A DNA stretch of 64,000 bases from Silvimonas iriomotensis (GCF_014645535.1 NZ_BMLX01000001.1:1047169-1111168), one strand, 5' to 3'. Counted from the first letter of the stretch, positions 1 through 9,867 are shown. Notes: generated by a model not told the origin, from the letters alone. Numbers and translations are program-made.

Positions 1-65
1 CGGGTCAGTACATCACGCAGCACATGATCAAGCAGCCCCTCCATCGGGGCCAGATAGATACGCAA
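1..65 (-). CDS. dusC: tRNA-dihydrouridine(16) synthase, N-terminal fragment
   Basis: Only the first 21 codons are present; the gene runs off the left edge. Read on the minus strand from TTG at 65 the peptide contains LAPMEGLLDHVLRD, which matches the start of DusC, the flavoenzyme that reduces U16 of tRNAs. The LAPMEG segment is the phosphate-binding start of the Dus TIM barrel. No ATG lies in this frame nearby, so TTG is the best start I can offer, with only a weak ribosome site. It is divergent from the LexA-like gene and shares its upstream region. Confidence 0.7.
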   Translation of the reverse strand, partial: MRIYLAPMEGLLDHVLRDVLT

Positions 66-168
66 AACAGATCCAGCCTGAAAATCGGTAAGCCGCCATT
101 GTACCGTGCGGCCCGCCGTTTGCCGCGCGCGGATTGATGCGCGGAGCCCTCACTCGGGCAGATCTTAT

Positions 169-197
169 TTGACACAGAACGTTCGTTCACATAACCT
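169..197 (+). promoter_or_regulatory. sigma-70 promoter of the LexA-like gene
   Basis: A perfect TTGACA (169-174) is followed after 17 bases by TAACCT (192-197), predicting a transcript start near 204. Both operator boxes of the LexA-like gene lie on this promoter. The predicted start leaves only about five bases before the ATG at 209, which favours the downstream ATG at 227 as the real start codon. Confidence 0.6.
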
Positions 198-217
198 TCA
201 GAGAACGAATGTTCTGT
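174..217. promoter_or_regulatory. twin GAAC-N4-GTTC operator of the LexA-like repressor
   Basis: Two 15-base arms (174-188 and 203-217) form an inverted repeat with one mismatch. Each arm itself contains GAAC-N4-GTTC. One box sits in the promoter spacer, the other over the transcript start and the first ATG. This is the geometry of an autorepressor site. The half sites resemble LexA boxes of Gram-positive bacteria rather than the usual gammaproteobacterial CTGT-N8-ACAG. Confidence 0.6.
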
Positions 218-226
218 GAGCGCATC

Positions 227-814
227 ATGGGCAACCCGAATCGCGATAACGAGTACCTCGGCAAGCTGCAAGACTATTACGCCGATTACCGCAGCCTGCC
301 TTCTTACGCCGTTATTGGCGAGATGCTGGGCATGGCATCCAAATCTGCCGTCTCGGCCCTGGTCAAGCGCCTGATGCTGGCCGGCTTTATTGAAATGACG
401 CCAGACAAGCGCCTGGCCCCCACCAAACGCTTCTTTGAGCGTGAACTGGCTGATTTCCCGGTGCCGGCAGGTTTGCCTGCGGCCGCCAACGATGCGATGA
501 GCGAAGCGCTCTCCATTGATGACTACCTGATCAACCGCCCCTCTGCCACGATCACCATCCGCGTGCGGGGCGAGTCCATGATCGAGGCCGGCATTCACGA
601 TGGCGACATTGCCATTGTCGAAAAACGCCCGGCAGCGCGCGTGGGCGATATCGTGGTCGCCATTATTGATGGCGAATACACGCTCAAGGAACTGGGCCGC
701 GACAAGCAAGGTTTTCTGCTGTTGCCGCGCAACCCGGAATTCCAGCCCATTCGCCCGCGAGAGGGTCTGGAGATTTACGGCGTGCTGGTTGGCCTTGTGC
801 GCAAGTACCGCTAA
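227..814 (+). CDS. LexA-family SOS-type repressor with S24 autoprotease domain
   Basis: The 195-residue protein has an N-terminal winged-helix DNA-binding half and a C-terminal S24 peptidase half. The self-cleavage bond (Ala81-Gly82), nucleophile Ser117 in GESM and general base Lys154 in TLKEL are all present, so RecA-stimulated autocleavage is expected. An in-frame ATG at 209 would add six residues but lies inside the operator, so 227 is preferred. The N-terminal half differs from canonical LexA (SYAVIGEMLGMASKSAVSALVKRL is the likely recognition region), so it could be LexA itself or a second LexA-like regulator. A strong hairpin terminator follows directly, so it is monocistronic. Confidence 0.85.
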   Translation: MGNPNRDNEYLGKLQDYYADYRSLPSYAVIGEMLGMASKSAVSALVKRLMLAGFIEMTPDKRLAPTKRFFERELADFPVPAGLPAAANDAMSEALSIDDYLINRPSATITIRVRGESMIEAGIHDGDIAIVEKRPAARVGDIVVAIIDGEYTLKELGRDKQGFLLLPRNPEFQPIRPREGLEIYGVLVGLVRKYR

Positions 815-837
815 ACGCGCCCTGCCCCGAACGCCAT

Positions 838-873
838 CAAACAAAACCCCGGTTCAGCCGGGGTTTTGTTTTG
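838..873 (+). terminator. rho-independent terminator of the LexA-like gene
   Basis: A perfect 15-base stem (arm 838-852, arm 858-872) encloses a five-base loop and ends in a T-rich stretch, 24 bases after the stop codon. Confidence 0.85.
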
Positions 874-1022
874 CCCATACTGAACAACGCTGGCCCCAAA
901 GCCGGGGCATGCCGCACAATAGCGTGATATACCGCCGGGCTTGAATGTGCGCGTGGCGGGCGCATCTATCCCGTCTACCCTGCGTCGCCCTTCCCGGTGG
1001 CCTGAACTTATCGGACAAGTGC

Positions 1023-1850
1023 ATGAGCGAAGCTGAATTTTCGCCGCTTGGCAAAGCGGTCAGTTACAAAACCGAATACGACCCCACGTTGCTGTTTCCC
1101 ATTCCGCGCCAAGGCAAGCGTGATGAGATCGGCGTGGGCGCCACCCTGCCCTTTATGGGCGTGGATATCTGGAATGCCTATGAGCTGAGCTGGCTTAACA
1201 GTCGGGGCAAGCCGGAAGTGGCCATTGCCACCTTCCTGATCCCGGCCGAGAGCCCGAATATCGTCGAGTCCAAGTCATTCAAGCTGTACCTGAACAGTTT
1301 TAACCAGACCAGACTGGCCGGATTTGAAGCATTGCAGTCTTTGCTGCAGGCTGATCTGAGCGCAGCCACCGGCGCGCCCGTGATGGTTCAACTGTTTGCG
1401 CCGGCCGCTTTTGCCGCGCAAAAGATGGGCGATCTGAAAGGCTATTGCATTGACAATCTGGATATTGAAATCGACCAGTACGAGCCCACGCCGGGCCTGC
1501 TCAAGTGCGATGAATCCGATAGCCCGGTGGAAGAAACGCTCACGTCCAATCTGTTGAAGTCCAACTGCCTGGTGACCGGGCAACCGGACTGGGCCAGCGT
1601 GCAGATCCACTATGTGGGCGCGCCGATCAACCGTGAAAGCCTGTTGCGCTATCTGGTGTCGTTCCGCAATCACAACGAGTTTCATGAACAATGTGTCGAG
1701 CGCATCTTTGTTGACATCATGCGTGAATGCAAACCCATGAAACTGGCTGTATATGCCCGCTACACGCGACGCGGCGGGCTGGACATCAACCCGTACCGCT
1801 GTAATTTCAGCGGCCCGCAACCGACCAATATCAGGACGGCCCGGCAATAA
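1023..1850 (+). CDS. queF: NADPH-dependent 7-cyano-7-deazaguanine reductase (long, unimodular QueF)
   Basis: QueF reduces preQ0 to preQ1 with NADPH in queuosine synthesis, in the cytoplasm. The 275-residue product has the length of the E. coli-type enzyme with two tunnelling-fold domains. The substrate motif [13 protein letters not shown] is at 82-94. The nucleophilic cysteine is Cys182 in [11 protein letters not shown], with catalytic Asp189 seven residues on and the FHE glutamate at 222. The ATG at 1023 gives the family N-terminus; the open frame continues upstream but without similarity. It is followed by msrA with 67 bases between. Confidence 0.93.
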   Translation: MSEAEFSPLGKAVSYKTEYDPTLLFPIPRQGKRDEIGVGATLPFMGVDIWNAYELSWLNSRGKPEVAIATFLIPAESPNIVESKSFKLYLNSFNQTRLAGFEALQSLLQADLSAATGAPVMVQLFAPAAFAAQKMGDLKGYCIDNLDIEIDQYEPTPGLLKCDESDSPVEETLTSNLLKSNCLVTGQPDWASVQIHYVGAPINRESLLRYLVSFRNHNEFHEQCVERIFVDIMRECKPMKLAVYARYTRRGGLDINPYRCNFSGPQPTNIRTARQ

Positions 1851-1917
1851 ACCGGAACGTCCGCAACAACACCACGCGCAAGACGCGTGAATGACCTATC
1901 CCACAAGGAGAAACAGA

Positions 1918-2460
1918 ATGACCACAGAAGTTGCAGTACTGGCCGGTGGCTGCTTCTGGTGCATGGAAGCCGTGTTCCAGCGTCTGCGCGGCGTCACTGC
2001 TGTGCAATCGGGTTATATGGGCGGTCATGTCGATCACCCCACCTACAAGGCCGTGTGCACCGGTGAAACCGGCCACGCCGAGGTGCTGCGCATCGACTTT
2101 GACAGCAGCGTGATCAAGTATGAAGACATCCTGGATGTGTACTTCACCATTCATGATCCGACCACGCTGAACCGTCAGGGCGACGATGTGGGCACGCAGT
2201 ACCGCTCTGAAGTGTTCTTTTTGTCGGCAGAGCAAGAACAAAAGGCCCGCGCCAAAATTGCAGAACTGACCGCAGCCGGCACGTTCCGTGATCCGATCGT
2301 GACCCGCCTCACGCCCGCGCAGGATTTCTGGCCGGCTGAGGACTATCACAACAACTACTTCAACCAGCACGGCGAACAACCTTATTGCTCGCTGGTGGTC
2401 GCCTCCAAGGTGCAAAAGCTGCTGAAGTATTTCCCGTCGCAGTCAAAAGAAAGCCTGTAA
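1918..2460 (+). CDS. msrA: peptide-methionine (S)-S-oxide reductase
   Basis: MsrA repairs S-methionine sulfoxide in proteins and free methionine using thioredoxin. The signature GGCFWC is at residues 10-15 with catalytic Cys12. A further cysteine in the C-terminal PYCSLVV stretch is a candidate resolving residue. A near-perfect AAGGAG lies eight bases before the ATG at 1918, which fixes the start and gives 180 residues. It is a single-domain MsrA without a fused MsrB. A terminator hairpin closes the unit. Confidence 0.95.
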   Translation: MTTEVAVLAGGCFWCMEAVFQRLRGVTAVQSGYMGGHVDHPTYKAVCTGETGHAEVLRIDFDSSVIKYEDILDVYFTIHDPTTLNRQGDDVGTQYRSEVFFLSAEQEQKARAKIAELTAAGTFRDPIVTRLTPAQDFWPAEDYHNNYFNQHGEQPYCSLVVASKVQKLLKYFPSQSKESL

Positions 2461-2487
2461 CGGACGGTGGTGCGTTTGCATCGCCAG

Positions 2488-2521
2488 AACGGCGGATGGC
2501 GCAAGCCCTCCGCCGTTTTTG
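2488..2521 (+). terminator. rho-independent terminator after msrA
   Basis: AACGGCGGA (2488-2496) pairs with TCCGCCGTT (2509-2517) and runs into a T tract ending at 2521. Confidence 0.8.
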
Positions 2522-2564
2522 TTGCCAGCGCACGGGACGGGTGCCGCATGGATCACAACGCCGT

Positions 2565-2570
2565 TATAAT
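2565..2570 (+). promoter_or_regulatory. -10 element of the dapC-dapD promoter
   Basis: A perfect TATAAT stands 28 bases before the dapC start and just after the msrA terminator. The -35 position (about 2542-2547) matches the consensus poorly, so the promoter may need an activator or rely on the -10 region. Confidence 0.5.
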
Positions 2571-2597
2571 TGCGATTTTCCCCAAGGCCCCGCGAGT

Positions 2598-3788
2598 ATG
2601 TCACCCCGGCTTGACGGTCTGCACCCATACCCTTTTCAGAAGCTCAAAGCCCTGTTCCAGGGGGTTACGCCCAATCCGGCGCTCAAAGCCGTCAATCTGT
2701 CGATTGGCGAGCCAAAGCACGCCACGCCGGCGCTGATCAAGGATGCACTGATCAATCATCTGGACGGGTTGTCCGCCTATCCGGCCACCCTGGGTAGTGA
2801 CAGCCTGCGCCAGGCCATCAGCCAGTGGATTGCCCGCCGGTACGATATCCCGGCCCCGAACGCGGCCACGCAGATCATTCCGGTCAACGGCAGCCGCGAG
2901 GCGCTGTTTTCGTTTGCGCAAGCCGTGATCGACACCAGCGGCAGCAGCAAGCCCGTGGTGATCTCGCCCAACCCGTTCTATCAGATTTATGAAGGTGCGG
3001 CGCTTCTGGCCGGCGCCGAGCCGTTTTACGTCAACTGCCTTGCGCAAAACCATTTCCAGCCGGACTGGGACCAGGTGCCGGAAGAAGTCTGGCAGCGCAC
3101 CCAGCTTGTGTTTGTCTGCTCACCGGGCAACCCGACGGGTGCAGTCGCCTCGCTGGAAGACTGGCGTCGGCTGTTTGCCCTGTCTGACCGTTATGGCTTT
3201 GTGATCGCCAGCGACGAGTGTTACTCGGAAATCTATTTTGGCGACCAGCGCCCACTGGGCGGGCTGGAAGCCGCGCACAAACTGGGGCGTGATGATCGTC
3301 GCCTGGTTGTGTTCAGTTCGCTGTCAAAGCGCTCCAACGTCCCTGGCCTGCGTTCGGGCTTTGTAGCGGGAGACGCGCAGCTTCTGGGCAAGTTCTTGCT
3401 GTACCGCACTTACCACGGCTGCGCCATGAGCCCGTCGGTACAGGCGGCCAGTGAAGCAGGCTGGAATGACGAAGCGCATGTCATTGAAAACCGCGCCTTG
3501 TACGCCGCCAAATTTGCCGCCGTTACGCCAAAACTGGCCGAAGTGATGGATGTGGCACTGCCCGATGCGTCGTTCTATCTGTGGGCCGCTACGCCAATCA
3601 GCGATACGGAATTTGCGCGACGGCTCTATGCTGAACAACATGTGACCGTCCTGCCGGGTTCTTATCTGGCGCGTGAGGCCCACGGCATCAATCCGGGTGC
3701 CAACCGGGTGCGCATTGCGCTGGTGGCGCCGCTGGAAGACTGCGTGATCGCGGCTGAGCGCATCGTGCACTTTTGCAAGAATCTGTAA
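2598..3788 (+). CDS. dapC: N-succinyldiaminopimelate aminotransferase
   Basis: A fold-type I PLP aminotransferase of 396 residues. It transfers an amino group from glutamate to N-succinyl-2-amino-6-ketopimelate in lysine and peptidoglycan precursor synthesis. The Schiff-base lysine is Lys244 in SSLSKRSNVPGLRSGF; CSPGNPTG (174-181) and SDECYSE (205-211) are the usual cofactor-site motifs. The assignment to DapC rather than another class I aminotransferase rests on similarity and on dapD lying 93 bases downstream in the same direction. ATG 2598 is chosen because the open frame upstream crosses the msrA terminator. Confidence 0.9.
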   Translation: MSPRLDGLHPYPFQKLKALFQGVTPNPALKAVNLSIGEPKHATPALIKDALINHLDGLSAYPATLGSDSLRQAISQWIARRYDIPAPNAATQIIPVNGSREALFSFAQAVIDTSGSSKPVVISPNPFYQIYEGAALLAGAEPFYVNCLAQNHFQPDWDQVPEEVWQRTQLVFVCSPGNPTGAVASLEDWRRLFALSDRYGFVIASDECYSEIYFGDQRPLGGLEAAHKLGRDDRRLVVFSSLSKRSNVPGLRSGFVAGDAQLLGKFLLYRTYHGCAMSPSVQAASEAGWNDEAHVIENRALYAAKFAAVTPKLAEVMDVALPDASFYLWAATPISDTEFARRLYAEQHVTVLPGSYLAREAHGINPGANRVRIALVAPLEDCVIAAERIVHFCKNL

Positions 3789-3881
3789 TACCGGCCAGCA
3801 TCTGCTGAGTCCGCTACATCACGCGCGGCCCGCTGCACGCCGCGCAGTTTCACCACCATTGAAAATAGACAGGAAAAAGCC

Positions 3882-4703
3882 ATGAGCAATCTGCAGTCCG
3901 TGATCGAAACCGCGTTCGAGAACCGTGCCGAAATCAACCCTGGCAATGCCGCGGCCGAAGTACGCGATGCCGTCAACGAAGCCATCATCGGCCTCGACAA
4001 GGGTCTGTGGCGCGTGGCCGAAAAAGTGGACGGCCAATGGCAAACCAACCAGTGGCTGAAAAAAGCCGTACTGCTGTCGTTCCGCCTGAACGACAACGTA
4101 CCCATGGCCGGCGGCTGCACCCAGTATTTTGACAAGGTGCCGAGCAAGTTTGCCGACTACACCGAAGCCGATTTCCGTGCCGGCGGTTTCCGTGTGGTGC
4201 CCAACGCCATTGCGCGTCGTGGCTCCTACATTGCCAAAAACGTGGTGCTGATGCCCTCCTATGTCAACATCGGCGCTTATGTCGATGAAGGCACCATGGT
4301 CGACACCTGGGCGACCGTGGGTTCTTGCGCGCAGATCGGCAAGAACGTGCACTTGTCCGGCGGCGTCGGCATCGGCGGCGTACTGGAGCCGCTGCAGGCC
4401 GGCCCGACCATCATTGAAGACAACTGCTTCATCGGTGCCCGTTCCGAAGTGGTGGAAGGCGTTGTGGTTGAAGAAGGCTCGGTCATCTCGATGGGCGTGT
4501 ACATCGGCCAGTCCACCAAGATTTATGACCGCGAAACCGGCGAAGTCACCTACGGCCGCATTCCGGCTGGCTCGGTGGTGGTCTCCGGCAACCTGCCTTC
4601 CAAAGACGGCAGCTACAGCCTGTATTGCGCTGTGATCGTGAAGAAGGTCGATGCCAAGACCCGCGGCAAGGTCGGCATTAACGAACTTCTGCGCGGCATT
4701 TAA
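3882..4703 (+). CDS. dapD: 2,3,4,5-tetrahydropyridine-2,6-dicarboxylate N-succinyltransferase
   Basis: DapD succinylates tetrahydrodipicolinate with succinyl-CoA, the step before DapC. The 273-residue product matches the family length (E. coli 274). It has an alpha-helical N-terminal part, then a left-handed beta-helix rich in hexapeptide repeats (for example [20 protein letters not shown]), then the conserved C-terminus ending [11 protein letters not shown]. An AGGA-like site precedes the ATG by about ten bases. It is co-directional with dapC and probably co-transcribed. Confidence 0.96.
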   Translation: MSNLQSVIETAFENRAEINPGNAAAEVRDAVNEAIIGLDKGLWRVAEKVDGQWQTNQWLKKAVLLSFRLNDNVPMAGGCTQYFDKVPSKFADYTEADFRAGGFRVVPNAIARRGSYIAKNVVLMPSYVNIGAYVDEGTMVDTWATVGSCAQIGKNVHLSGGVGIGGVLEPLQAGPTIIEDNCFIGARSEVVEGVVVEEGSVISMGVYIGQSTKIYDRETGEVTYGRIPAGSVVVSGNLPSKDGSYSLYCAVIVKKVDAKTRGKVGINELLRGI

Positions 4704-4838
4704 TTCAAACGCAACCGTAGCCCGGGTTGGCACGCATTGCCCGCCCGGGTGTACGGCCGCGTTTGCGCACACCTGTCGGTGCGCCACACCGGTCACCCGT
4801 GATCTGATCACATTGAACAAGAGACTCGGTATCCACTC

Positions 4839-7667
4839 ATGCCATTGATTCGCAAGCTCCTGCTCGCTGCTTTGCTTTCCTCCGGCCTTGTTTGCCTGGC
4901 CCACGCCGATACTGGCTTCCCGCAAGATAAAAGTGACCTGAAGGCAGACCCTGCCGTCACCTGGGGCACGCTTGATAACGGTGTGCGCTACGCCATCATG
5001 CCCAACGCCGAACCCAAAGGCCGCGCCAGCCTGCGCTTGCTGGTCAAAGCGGGTTCGCTCAATGAAACGGACGATCAGCAAGGGCTGGCGCACTTTCTTG
5101 AGCACATGGCGTTCAAGGGCAGCACGCACTACAAGCCGGGTACGCTGGTCAATTATTTCCAGCGCCTTGGCATGGGCATGGGCAGCGACGCCAACGCCAA
5201 TACGGGCATGGATCGTACGGTGTATCAGCTGGAATTGCCGGATACCAAGCCGCACACACTACAAGAAGGCCTGCAGGTTTTTGCCGATTTCTCTGGCGGC
5301 CTGCTGTTGCAGCCAGACCAGATTGACAGCGAACGTGGCGTAATCCTGAGCGAAAAACGGGCACGTGATTCCGTGGCATTTCGCAGTTACAAGGCAGAAG
5401 TCGGCTTCTTGCTGCCAGGCTCCCTGCCCGCTGCGCGCATGCCGATCGGCCTTGATGACGTTATCCAGCAAAGCCGGCGCGACCGCTTTGTGGATCTGTA
5501 CAACACCTGGTATCAGCCCGATCGCATTACGGTCGTGGCGGTGGGCGATCTCAACGTCAAACAGACCGTCGCGCTGATCCAGAAAGAATTTGGTGAACTG
5601 GCGCCACGCGCACCAGCCCGCCCGTATCCGGACCTCAAGATCCCGACCGCCATTCCGGGCACCGAGTTCGGTTATCACTATGAAGCGGATGCGCCGAACA
5701 CCAGCATCAGCATCCAGACCCTGCAACCCTTCCCGGGCCAGGACAGTAGCGGCATCCGCCTGAGTGACCAGACGCTGCAACTGGCGCTGGACATGCTCTC
5801 GCGCCGCCTGGATATCCTGGCGCACAAGGAAAATTCGCCACTCAATGGCTCGTACGCTGGCGTGTACGACATGTTCCAGCAAGTGCGGATTGGCACCATT
5901 GGCGCCTCTGCCAAGCCGGAACAATGGCAAGCTGCACTGGCGCTGGTTGACCAGCAACTGCGCAGCGCGCTGGATCACGGTTTTACCGCGCAGGAACTGC
6001 AAGTGGCCGTCGCCAATCTGCGTACCGACCTGGATCAATCTGTCTCCAGCGCGGCAACACGCCGGTCCGACCGGCTGGCCGGCGCCATTACCGACGCGCT
6101 GAACGACGGCAATGTGTACACCTCGCCCGCGCAAGACAAGGCGCTGCTTGGCCCCTTGCTGGATAAAGTCACGCCAGAAGACTGCGTAGCCGCGCTGCGC
6201 AAGGCGTGGACGGGCGGTCGTCGCGTGTTTGTTTCCGGCAACGCCAAACTGGCTGATCCGCAAGCCGAGATCAAGGCCGCCTGGACACAAAGCCAGAGCG
6301 TCGCCACCACCAGCGGCGCAAACGACAACAACCTGAAATTCCCGTATACCGATTTTGGCCCGGCCGGCAAAGTGGTCTCGCAAAAGCGGCTGGCCGATCT
6401 GGATGTCACCCAGGTTACCTTCGCCAACGGCGTACGCCTGAACCTCAAGCAGACGCCTTTCCAGGCCAACACCATCAATGTGACGATGCGTGTCGGCGCC
6501 GGCCGCCTGACTGAACCAGCAGCAACCAAACCGGGCCTGGCATGGCTGACCTTGCTCACCTTCAAGGCGGGCGGTCTGGACAAACTGAGCATTGATGATC
6601 TGGATGCCGCCCTTGCCGGCAAGCAGGTCGGCATGGATTTCCGGGTTTCCAACGACGCCTTTACCTTTGGCGGCAGCACCAATCGGGACAACCTGCTGCT
6701 GCAGATGCAGTTGCTCACGGCATATCTGACGCATGCCGGCTATCGCCCTGAGGCGCTGACCATGGCACGCAAGGCGATTGTCGAAACCCAGGCTGAACTG
6801 ACACACACGCCGGAAGGCTTGCTGCAGACGCGCATTGACTCTGAACTGGCCAATCATGACCCGCGTTTTGGCATTCCGGACGAGAAAGTGCTGATGTCGC
6901 GCACGCTTGACGAGGTCAAGAACTGGTTGCAGCCACAACTGGACAAAGGCCCGCTGGAAGTCTCCATCGTGGGCGATATTGATATCGACAAGACCATTGC
7001 CGCCGTCGCCCAGACGCTGGGTACGCTGCCGGATCGGGAAACCAAGCCTGACTATGCCAATCAGCGCATTGTCAATTTTCCGGATAAAGGTCTGAGCCAG
7101 CGCTTCACCGTTCCGACCGAAATCAACCGCGGTCTGGTGTATATCGTCTGGCCGGCAACGGACGGTCGCGACATCCATCTGGCCCGCCGTTTCAACCTGC
7201 TGGCAGAGGTTTTCAAGAACCGTTTGTGGGATACCATCCGCACGCAAATGGGCAGTTCGTACAGCCCGGAAGCCTTTGCCCAACTGAGCGAGACCTTCAC
7301 GGGTTATGGCATGGTTGGCGTGCTGATCACGGTAGAACCTGAGCAAGCTGACAAAGTCACCGCCGCCGTGAAGAAAATCGCGGCCGACATGCAGGCGCAT
7401 GGCGTGACCGATGACGAACTGGAGCGCGCCCGCGCCCCGATCCTGACCGGCATTCGCGATTCCGAGCGCACCAACGGCTACTGGCTGGGCACGGTGCTTA
7501 ATGGCTCGCAGGAAATCCCGGCCCGGCTGGAATGGGCCCGTAGCCGCGCCAGCGACTATCAAAGCATCACCAAGGCTGATCTGGATTCGCTGGCCCGGCA
7601 CTATCTGGTCAAGGATCGCAATTTCAGCTTTACCGTGGTGCCAGACCACAAGATCACCAGCAAATAA
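4839..7667 (+). CDS. secreted M16-family zinc metallopeptidase (two-repeat, pitrilysin type)
   Basis: A 942-residue exported protease. The N-terminal 23 residues form a signal peptide ending AHA. The inverted zinc motif HFLEH is at 85-89, with the distal glutamate ligand expected in the ERGVILSEKRARD segment. The second, catalytically inactive M16 half starts near residue 520 (TFANGVRLNLKQTPF), and the architecture is that of PqqL-like periplasmic peptidases. The substrate cannot be told from sequence. It stands alone after dapD and ends in a terminator shared with rpoS on the other strand. Confidence 0.9.
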   Translation: MPLIRKLLLAALLSSGLVCLAHADTGFPQDKSDLKADPAVTWGTLDNGVRYAIMPNAEPKGRASLRLLVKAGSLNETDDQQGLAHFLEHMAFKGSTHYKPGTLVNYFQRLGMGMGSDANANTGMDRTVYQLELPDTKPHTLQEGLQVFADFSGGLLLQPDQIDSERGVILSEKRARDSVAFRSYKAEVGFLLPGSLPAARMPIGLDDVIQQSRRDRFVDLYNTWYQPDRITVVAVGDLNVKQTVALIQKEFGELAPRAPARPYPDLKIPTAIPGTEFGYHYEADAPNTSISIQTLQPFPGQDSSGIRLSDQTLQLALDMLSRRLDILAHKENSPLNGSYAGVYDMFQQVRIGTIGASAKPEQWQAALALVDQQLRSALDHGFTAQELQVAVANLRTDLDQSVSSAATRRSDRLAGAITDALNDGNVYTSPAQDKALLGPLLDKVTPEDCVAALRKAWTGGRRVFVSGNAKLADPQAEIKAAWTQSQSVATTSGANDNNLKFPYTDFGPAGKVVSQKRLADLDVTQVTFANGVRLNLKQTPFQANTINVTMRVGAGRLTEPAATKPGLAWLTLLTFKAGGLDKLSIDDLDAALAGKQVGMDFRVSNDAFTFGGSTNRDNLLLQMQLLTAYLTHAGYRPEALTMARKAIVETQAELTHTPEGLLQTRIDSELANHDPRFGIPDEKVLMSRTLDEVKNWLQPQLDKGPLEVSIVGDIDIDKTIAAVAQTLGTLPDRETKPDYANQRIVNFPDKGLSQRFTVPTEINRGLVYIVWPATDGRDIHLARRFNLLAEVFKNRLWDTIRTQMGSSYSPEAFAQLSETFTGYGMVGVLITVEPEQADKVTAAVKKIAADMQAHGVTDDELERARAPILTGIRDSERTNGYWLGTVLNGSQEIPARLEWARSRASDYQSITKADLDSLARHYLVKDRNFSFTVVPDHKITSK

Positions 7668-7684
7668 CCGGTTGATCTGCAAAC

Positions 7685-7723
7685 AAAAACGGCTGAGTGA
7701 CTTGTTGTCATTCAGCCGTTTTT
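7685..7723. terminator. bidirectional terminator between the M16 peptidase and rpoS
   Basis: AAAAACGGCTGA and TCAGCCGTTTTT form the stem, with A and T tracts on both flanks. It can serve the peptidase on the plus strand and rpoS on the minus strand. Confidence 0.8.
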
Positions 7724-7774
7724 ACATGCCCGGATTAATCGATTGACCAATCAGGGCCAGACCACTTTTTATTG

Positions 7775-8743
7775 TCAGAGCACCACGTCGCGCGTGACAC
7801 CGTAGCGACGCAGAATGCGGCGCAGTTGCTCGAGCGCTTCAATCTGGATCTGGCGCACGCGTTCGCGGGTCAGATTCAGGCTGGCCGCCAGGTCTTCCAG
7901 GGTGCAGATTTCGTACCCGTTCAAACCGTAACGACGCTCGATAACCATGCGTTGCTTGTCGTTGAGCTGCTTGAGCCACTCGCGGACATAGCGCTCGATT
8001 TCCATGTTCTGCAGCAGTGTTTCAGGGCCTTCGTGCTGCTCGTCCGGAATCGATTCGCCAATGGTCAGCATCGGGTCGATATCCAGCGGCGCATCCAGCG
8101 ATGCCACCCGCTCGTTCAGACCCATGACCCGGCGTACATCTTCCACCGGCTTGCCAACCAGCGCTGCCACCTCTTCCACCGTCGGTTCATGGCCCATGCG
8201 GGCTTCCAGGTGGCGCTGTGCGCGCAGATAAACGTTGAGTTCCTTGATGACGTGCACCGGCAGGCGGATCGTGCGCGACTGATTCATGATCGCGCGCTCG
8301 ATACTCTGGCGAATCCACCAGGTGGCGTAGGTCGAAAAACGGAACCCGCGTTCCGGGTCAAACTTCTCCAGCGCATGCATCAGACCGATGTTGCCTTCCT
8401 CAATGAGGTCAAGCAGCGTCATGCCACGGTTGATGTAGTGCTTGGCGATGTTCACCACGAGCCGCAAATTGTGCTCGATCATCTTTTGCCGGGCCTGGAA
8501 ATCACCCTGTACCACGCGACGAGCCAGGGCGCGCTCTTCATCCGGCGTCAACAACGGGCTATGGCCGATCTCATTCAGATAGATCTGAGTGACATCGCCA
8601 GTGCTTTCATAGACAGGAGCGTCTGCTTCCTCGGCAGCTGCAGCCTCCGCCTCACCTTCCCCTTCTGCTTCATTCTCGATTGACTCGAGGTCTTCTTCCT
8701 CAAGTAACGCTTCGTCTTCCAGGATATCGATTTGATCGTTCAT
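7775..8743 (-). CDS. rpoS: stationary-phase/general stress sigma factor RpoS
   Basis: A 322-residue sigma-70 family factor. A short acidic N-terminus (many Glu/Asp in residues 5-45) is followed by region 1.2 ([17 protein letters not shown]), region 2 ([20 protein letters not shown], the -10 recognition helix), region 3 and region 4 ([21 protein letters not shown]). Its length and position directly after nlpD identify RpoS rather than RpoD or RpoH. The start lies two bases past the nlpD stop with no strong ribosome site, so translation may be coupled to nlpD. In E. coli the main rpoS promoter lies inside nlpD; I could not identify it here. Confidence 0.95.
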   Translation of the reverse strand: MNDQIDILEDEALLEEEDLESIENEAEGEGEAEAAAAEEADAPVYESTGDVTQIYLNEIGHSPLLTPDEERALARRVVQGDFQARQKMIEHNLRLVVNIAKHYINRGMTLLDLIEEGNIGLMHALEKFDPERGFRFSTYATWWIRQSIERAIMNQSRTIRLPVHVIKELNVYLRAQRHLEARMGHEPTVEEVAALVGKPVEDVRRVMGLNERVASLDAPLDIDPMLTIGESIPDEQHEGPETLLQNMEIERYVREWLKQLNDKQRMVIERRYGLNGYEICTLEDLAASLNLTRERVRQIQIEALEQLRRILRRYGVTRDVVL

Positions 8744-8745
8744 GG

Positions 8746-9753
8746 TTAGTCTGAGTGGATGTATTTGGCTGGATCGACCGGTTTGCCAAATCTGCGGATT
8801 TCAAAATGCAGCTTGACCTGGTCGGCATCGGTATTGCCCATCTCCGCGATCTTTTCACCCTTCTTGACGATGTCGCCCTCCTTGACCAGCAACTTGCTGT
8901 TATGCGCATATGCGCTCAAGAACTCGGTGTTGTGCTTGATGATGATCATTTTGCCGTACCCGCGCAGGCCACTTCCGGCGTAGACCACCTTACCGGACGC
9001 TGACGCAACCACAGACTGCCCCATTTTCCCGAGAATATCAATACCTCTGCTTTCATCATTGAAAGCTTTGGCGGGTTGACCGGAAGTAGGCCAGATCCAC
9101 TCAACATCAGCCGAAGCCGCATCCGCCGGAGCGGAAGCGGGCCCGGAAGCCGCTTTTACGTTACCTTTTGTAACACTATCGGACGATATCGCAGTTTCTG
9201 AAGTGACAGCCGGTCGGGTTGCCGCACTATTATCCGGCTGTGGTTTTGATACAACGGAAGGCCCTTCCGCCAGTGCTGCAATGGCGCTTGCGTTCTGTGC
9301 GCTATAGGGCAGCTTCATCGCCTTTGGATAACTTTTGTTCACGCTGGCAGGTGCTGCCGCCACGGCAGGCGCGGTACTGGCATCCTTGAGCGGGCGCGTT
9401 TCAACCCCGCCCGCCGCAGTGGCGGCATTTGCCGGCGGTGTCAACCGCAACACCTGCCCCACCTTGATGGCGTTCACATCGTCCAGATTGTTCCATGCCG
9501 CCAGGTCACGCCAGGCCACGCCATGATCCATGGCTATGCGATACAAACCATCCCCCTTCTGGACGGTATAGGTTTCACCGGAAGGAGCGAGCGCCGGCGG
9601 CGTGCTGGTCTGGGGCTTGGGCGTGGTGGTAGAGATCGCGGCAGGCGTGCTCTGCTGATAACGGTCAACAATGGGGGCCGGCTGGGTTGGCTGATTGGCG
9701 CAGGCGGCCAACAGCAACGCGGTGGCGGGGGCAATGAGACGCTGCCAGTTCAC
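8746..9753 (-). CDS. nlpD: NlpD-like outer-membrane lipoprotein with LysM and LytM domains
   Basis: A 335-residue lipoprotein. The lipobox LLLAAC puts the lipidated cysteine at residue 18. A LysM peptidoglycan-binding domain (about 61-107) follows, then a Pro/Ala/Ser-rich linker, then a C-terminal LytM (M23) domain. The first zinc ligand of active M23 enzymes is replaced (RGIDILG), as in E. coli NlpD, so it should act as an amidase activator in daughter-cell separation, not as a hydrolase. The start is GTG, fixed by an AAGGAG seven bases upstream. It lies between pcm and rpoS. Confidence 0.92.
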   Translation of the reverse strand: MNWQRLIAPATALLLAACANQPTQPAPIVDRYQQSTPAAISTTTPKPQTSTPPALAPSGETYTVQKGDGLYRIAMDHGVAWRDLAAWNNLDDVNAIKVGQVLRLTPPANAATAAGGVETRPLKDASTAPAVAAAPASVNKSYPKAMKLPYSAQNASAIAALAEGPSVVSKPQPDNSAATRPAVTSETAISSDSVTKGNVKAASGPASAPADAASADVEWIWPTSGQPAKAFNDESRGIDILGKMGQSVVASASGKVVYAGSGLRGYGKMIIIKHNTEFLSAYAHNSKLLVKEGDIVKKGEKIAEMGNTDADQVKLHFEIRRFGKPVDPAKYIHSD

Positions 9754-9867
9754 TCAATTTCTCCTTGGATTTTTTCTATCTGATGCTGCTTGCGGGCAAT
9801 TGTTCTTGGCTTGTGTAACAACCGCATGTATGTAGCACTCACACGCCGCGCAGAGCCACCGCAAAAT

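Noticed and set aside
3819-5255. 478-codon minus-strand open frame opposite dapD and the start of the M16 gene
   Set aside because: Both sense genes are unmistakable; the antisense product has no recognisable domain.
5259-7682. 807-codon minus-strand open frame antisense to the M16 peptidase gene
   Set aside because: It mirrors the codon structure of a clear peptidase with signal peptide and HXXEH motif. The antisense translation has no family features; long shadow frames are expected at this GC content.
8746-9753. nlpD as an active zinc peptidase
   Set aside because: The first metal ligand of the LytM domain is missing (RGIDILG), so it fits an amidase activator, as in E. coli NlpD.
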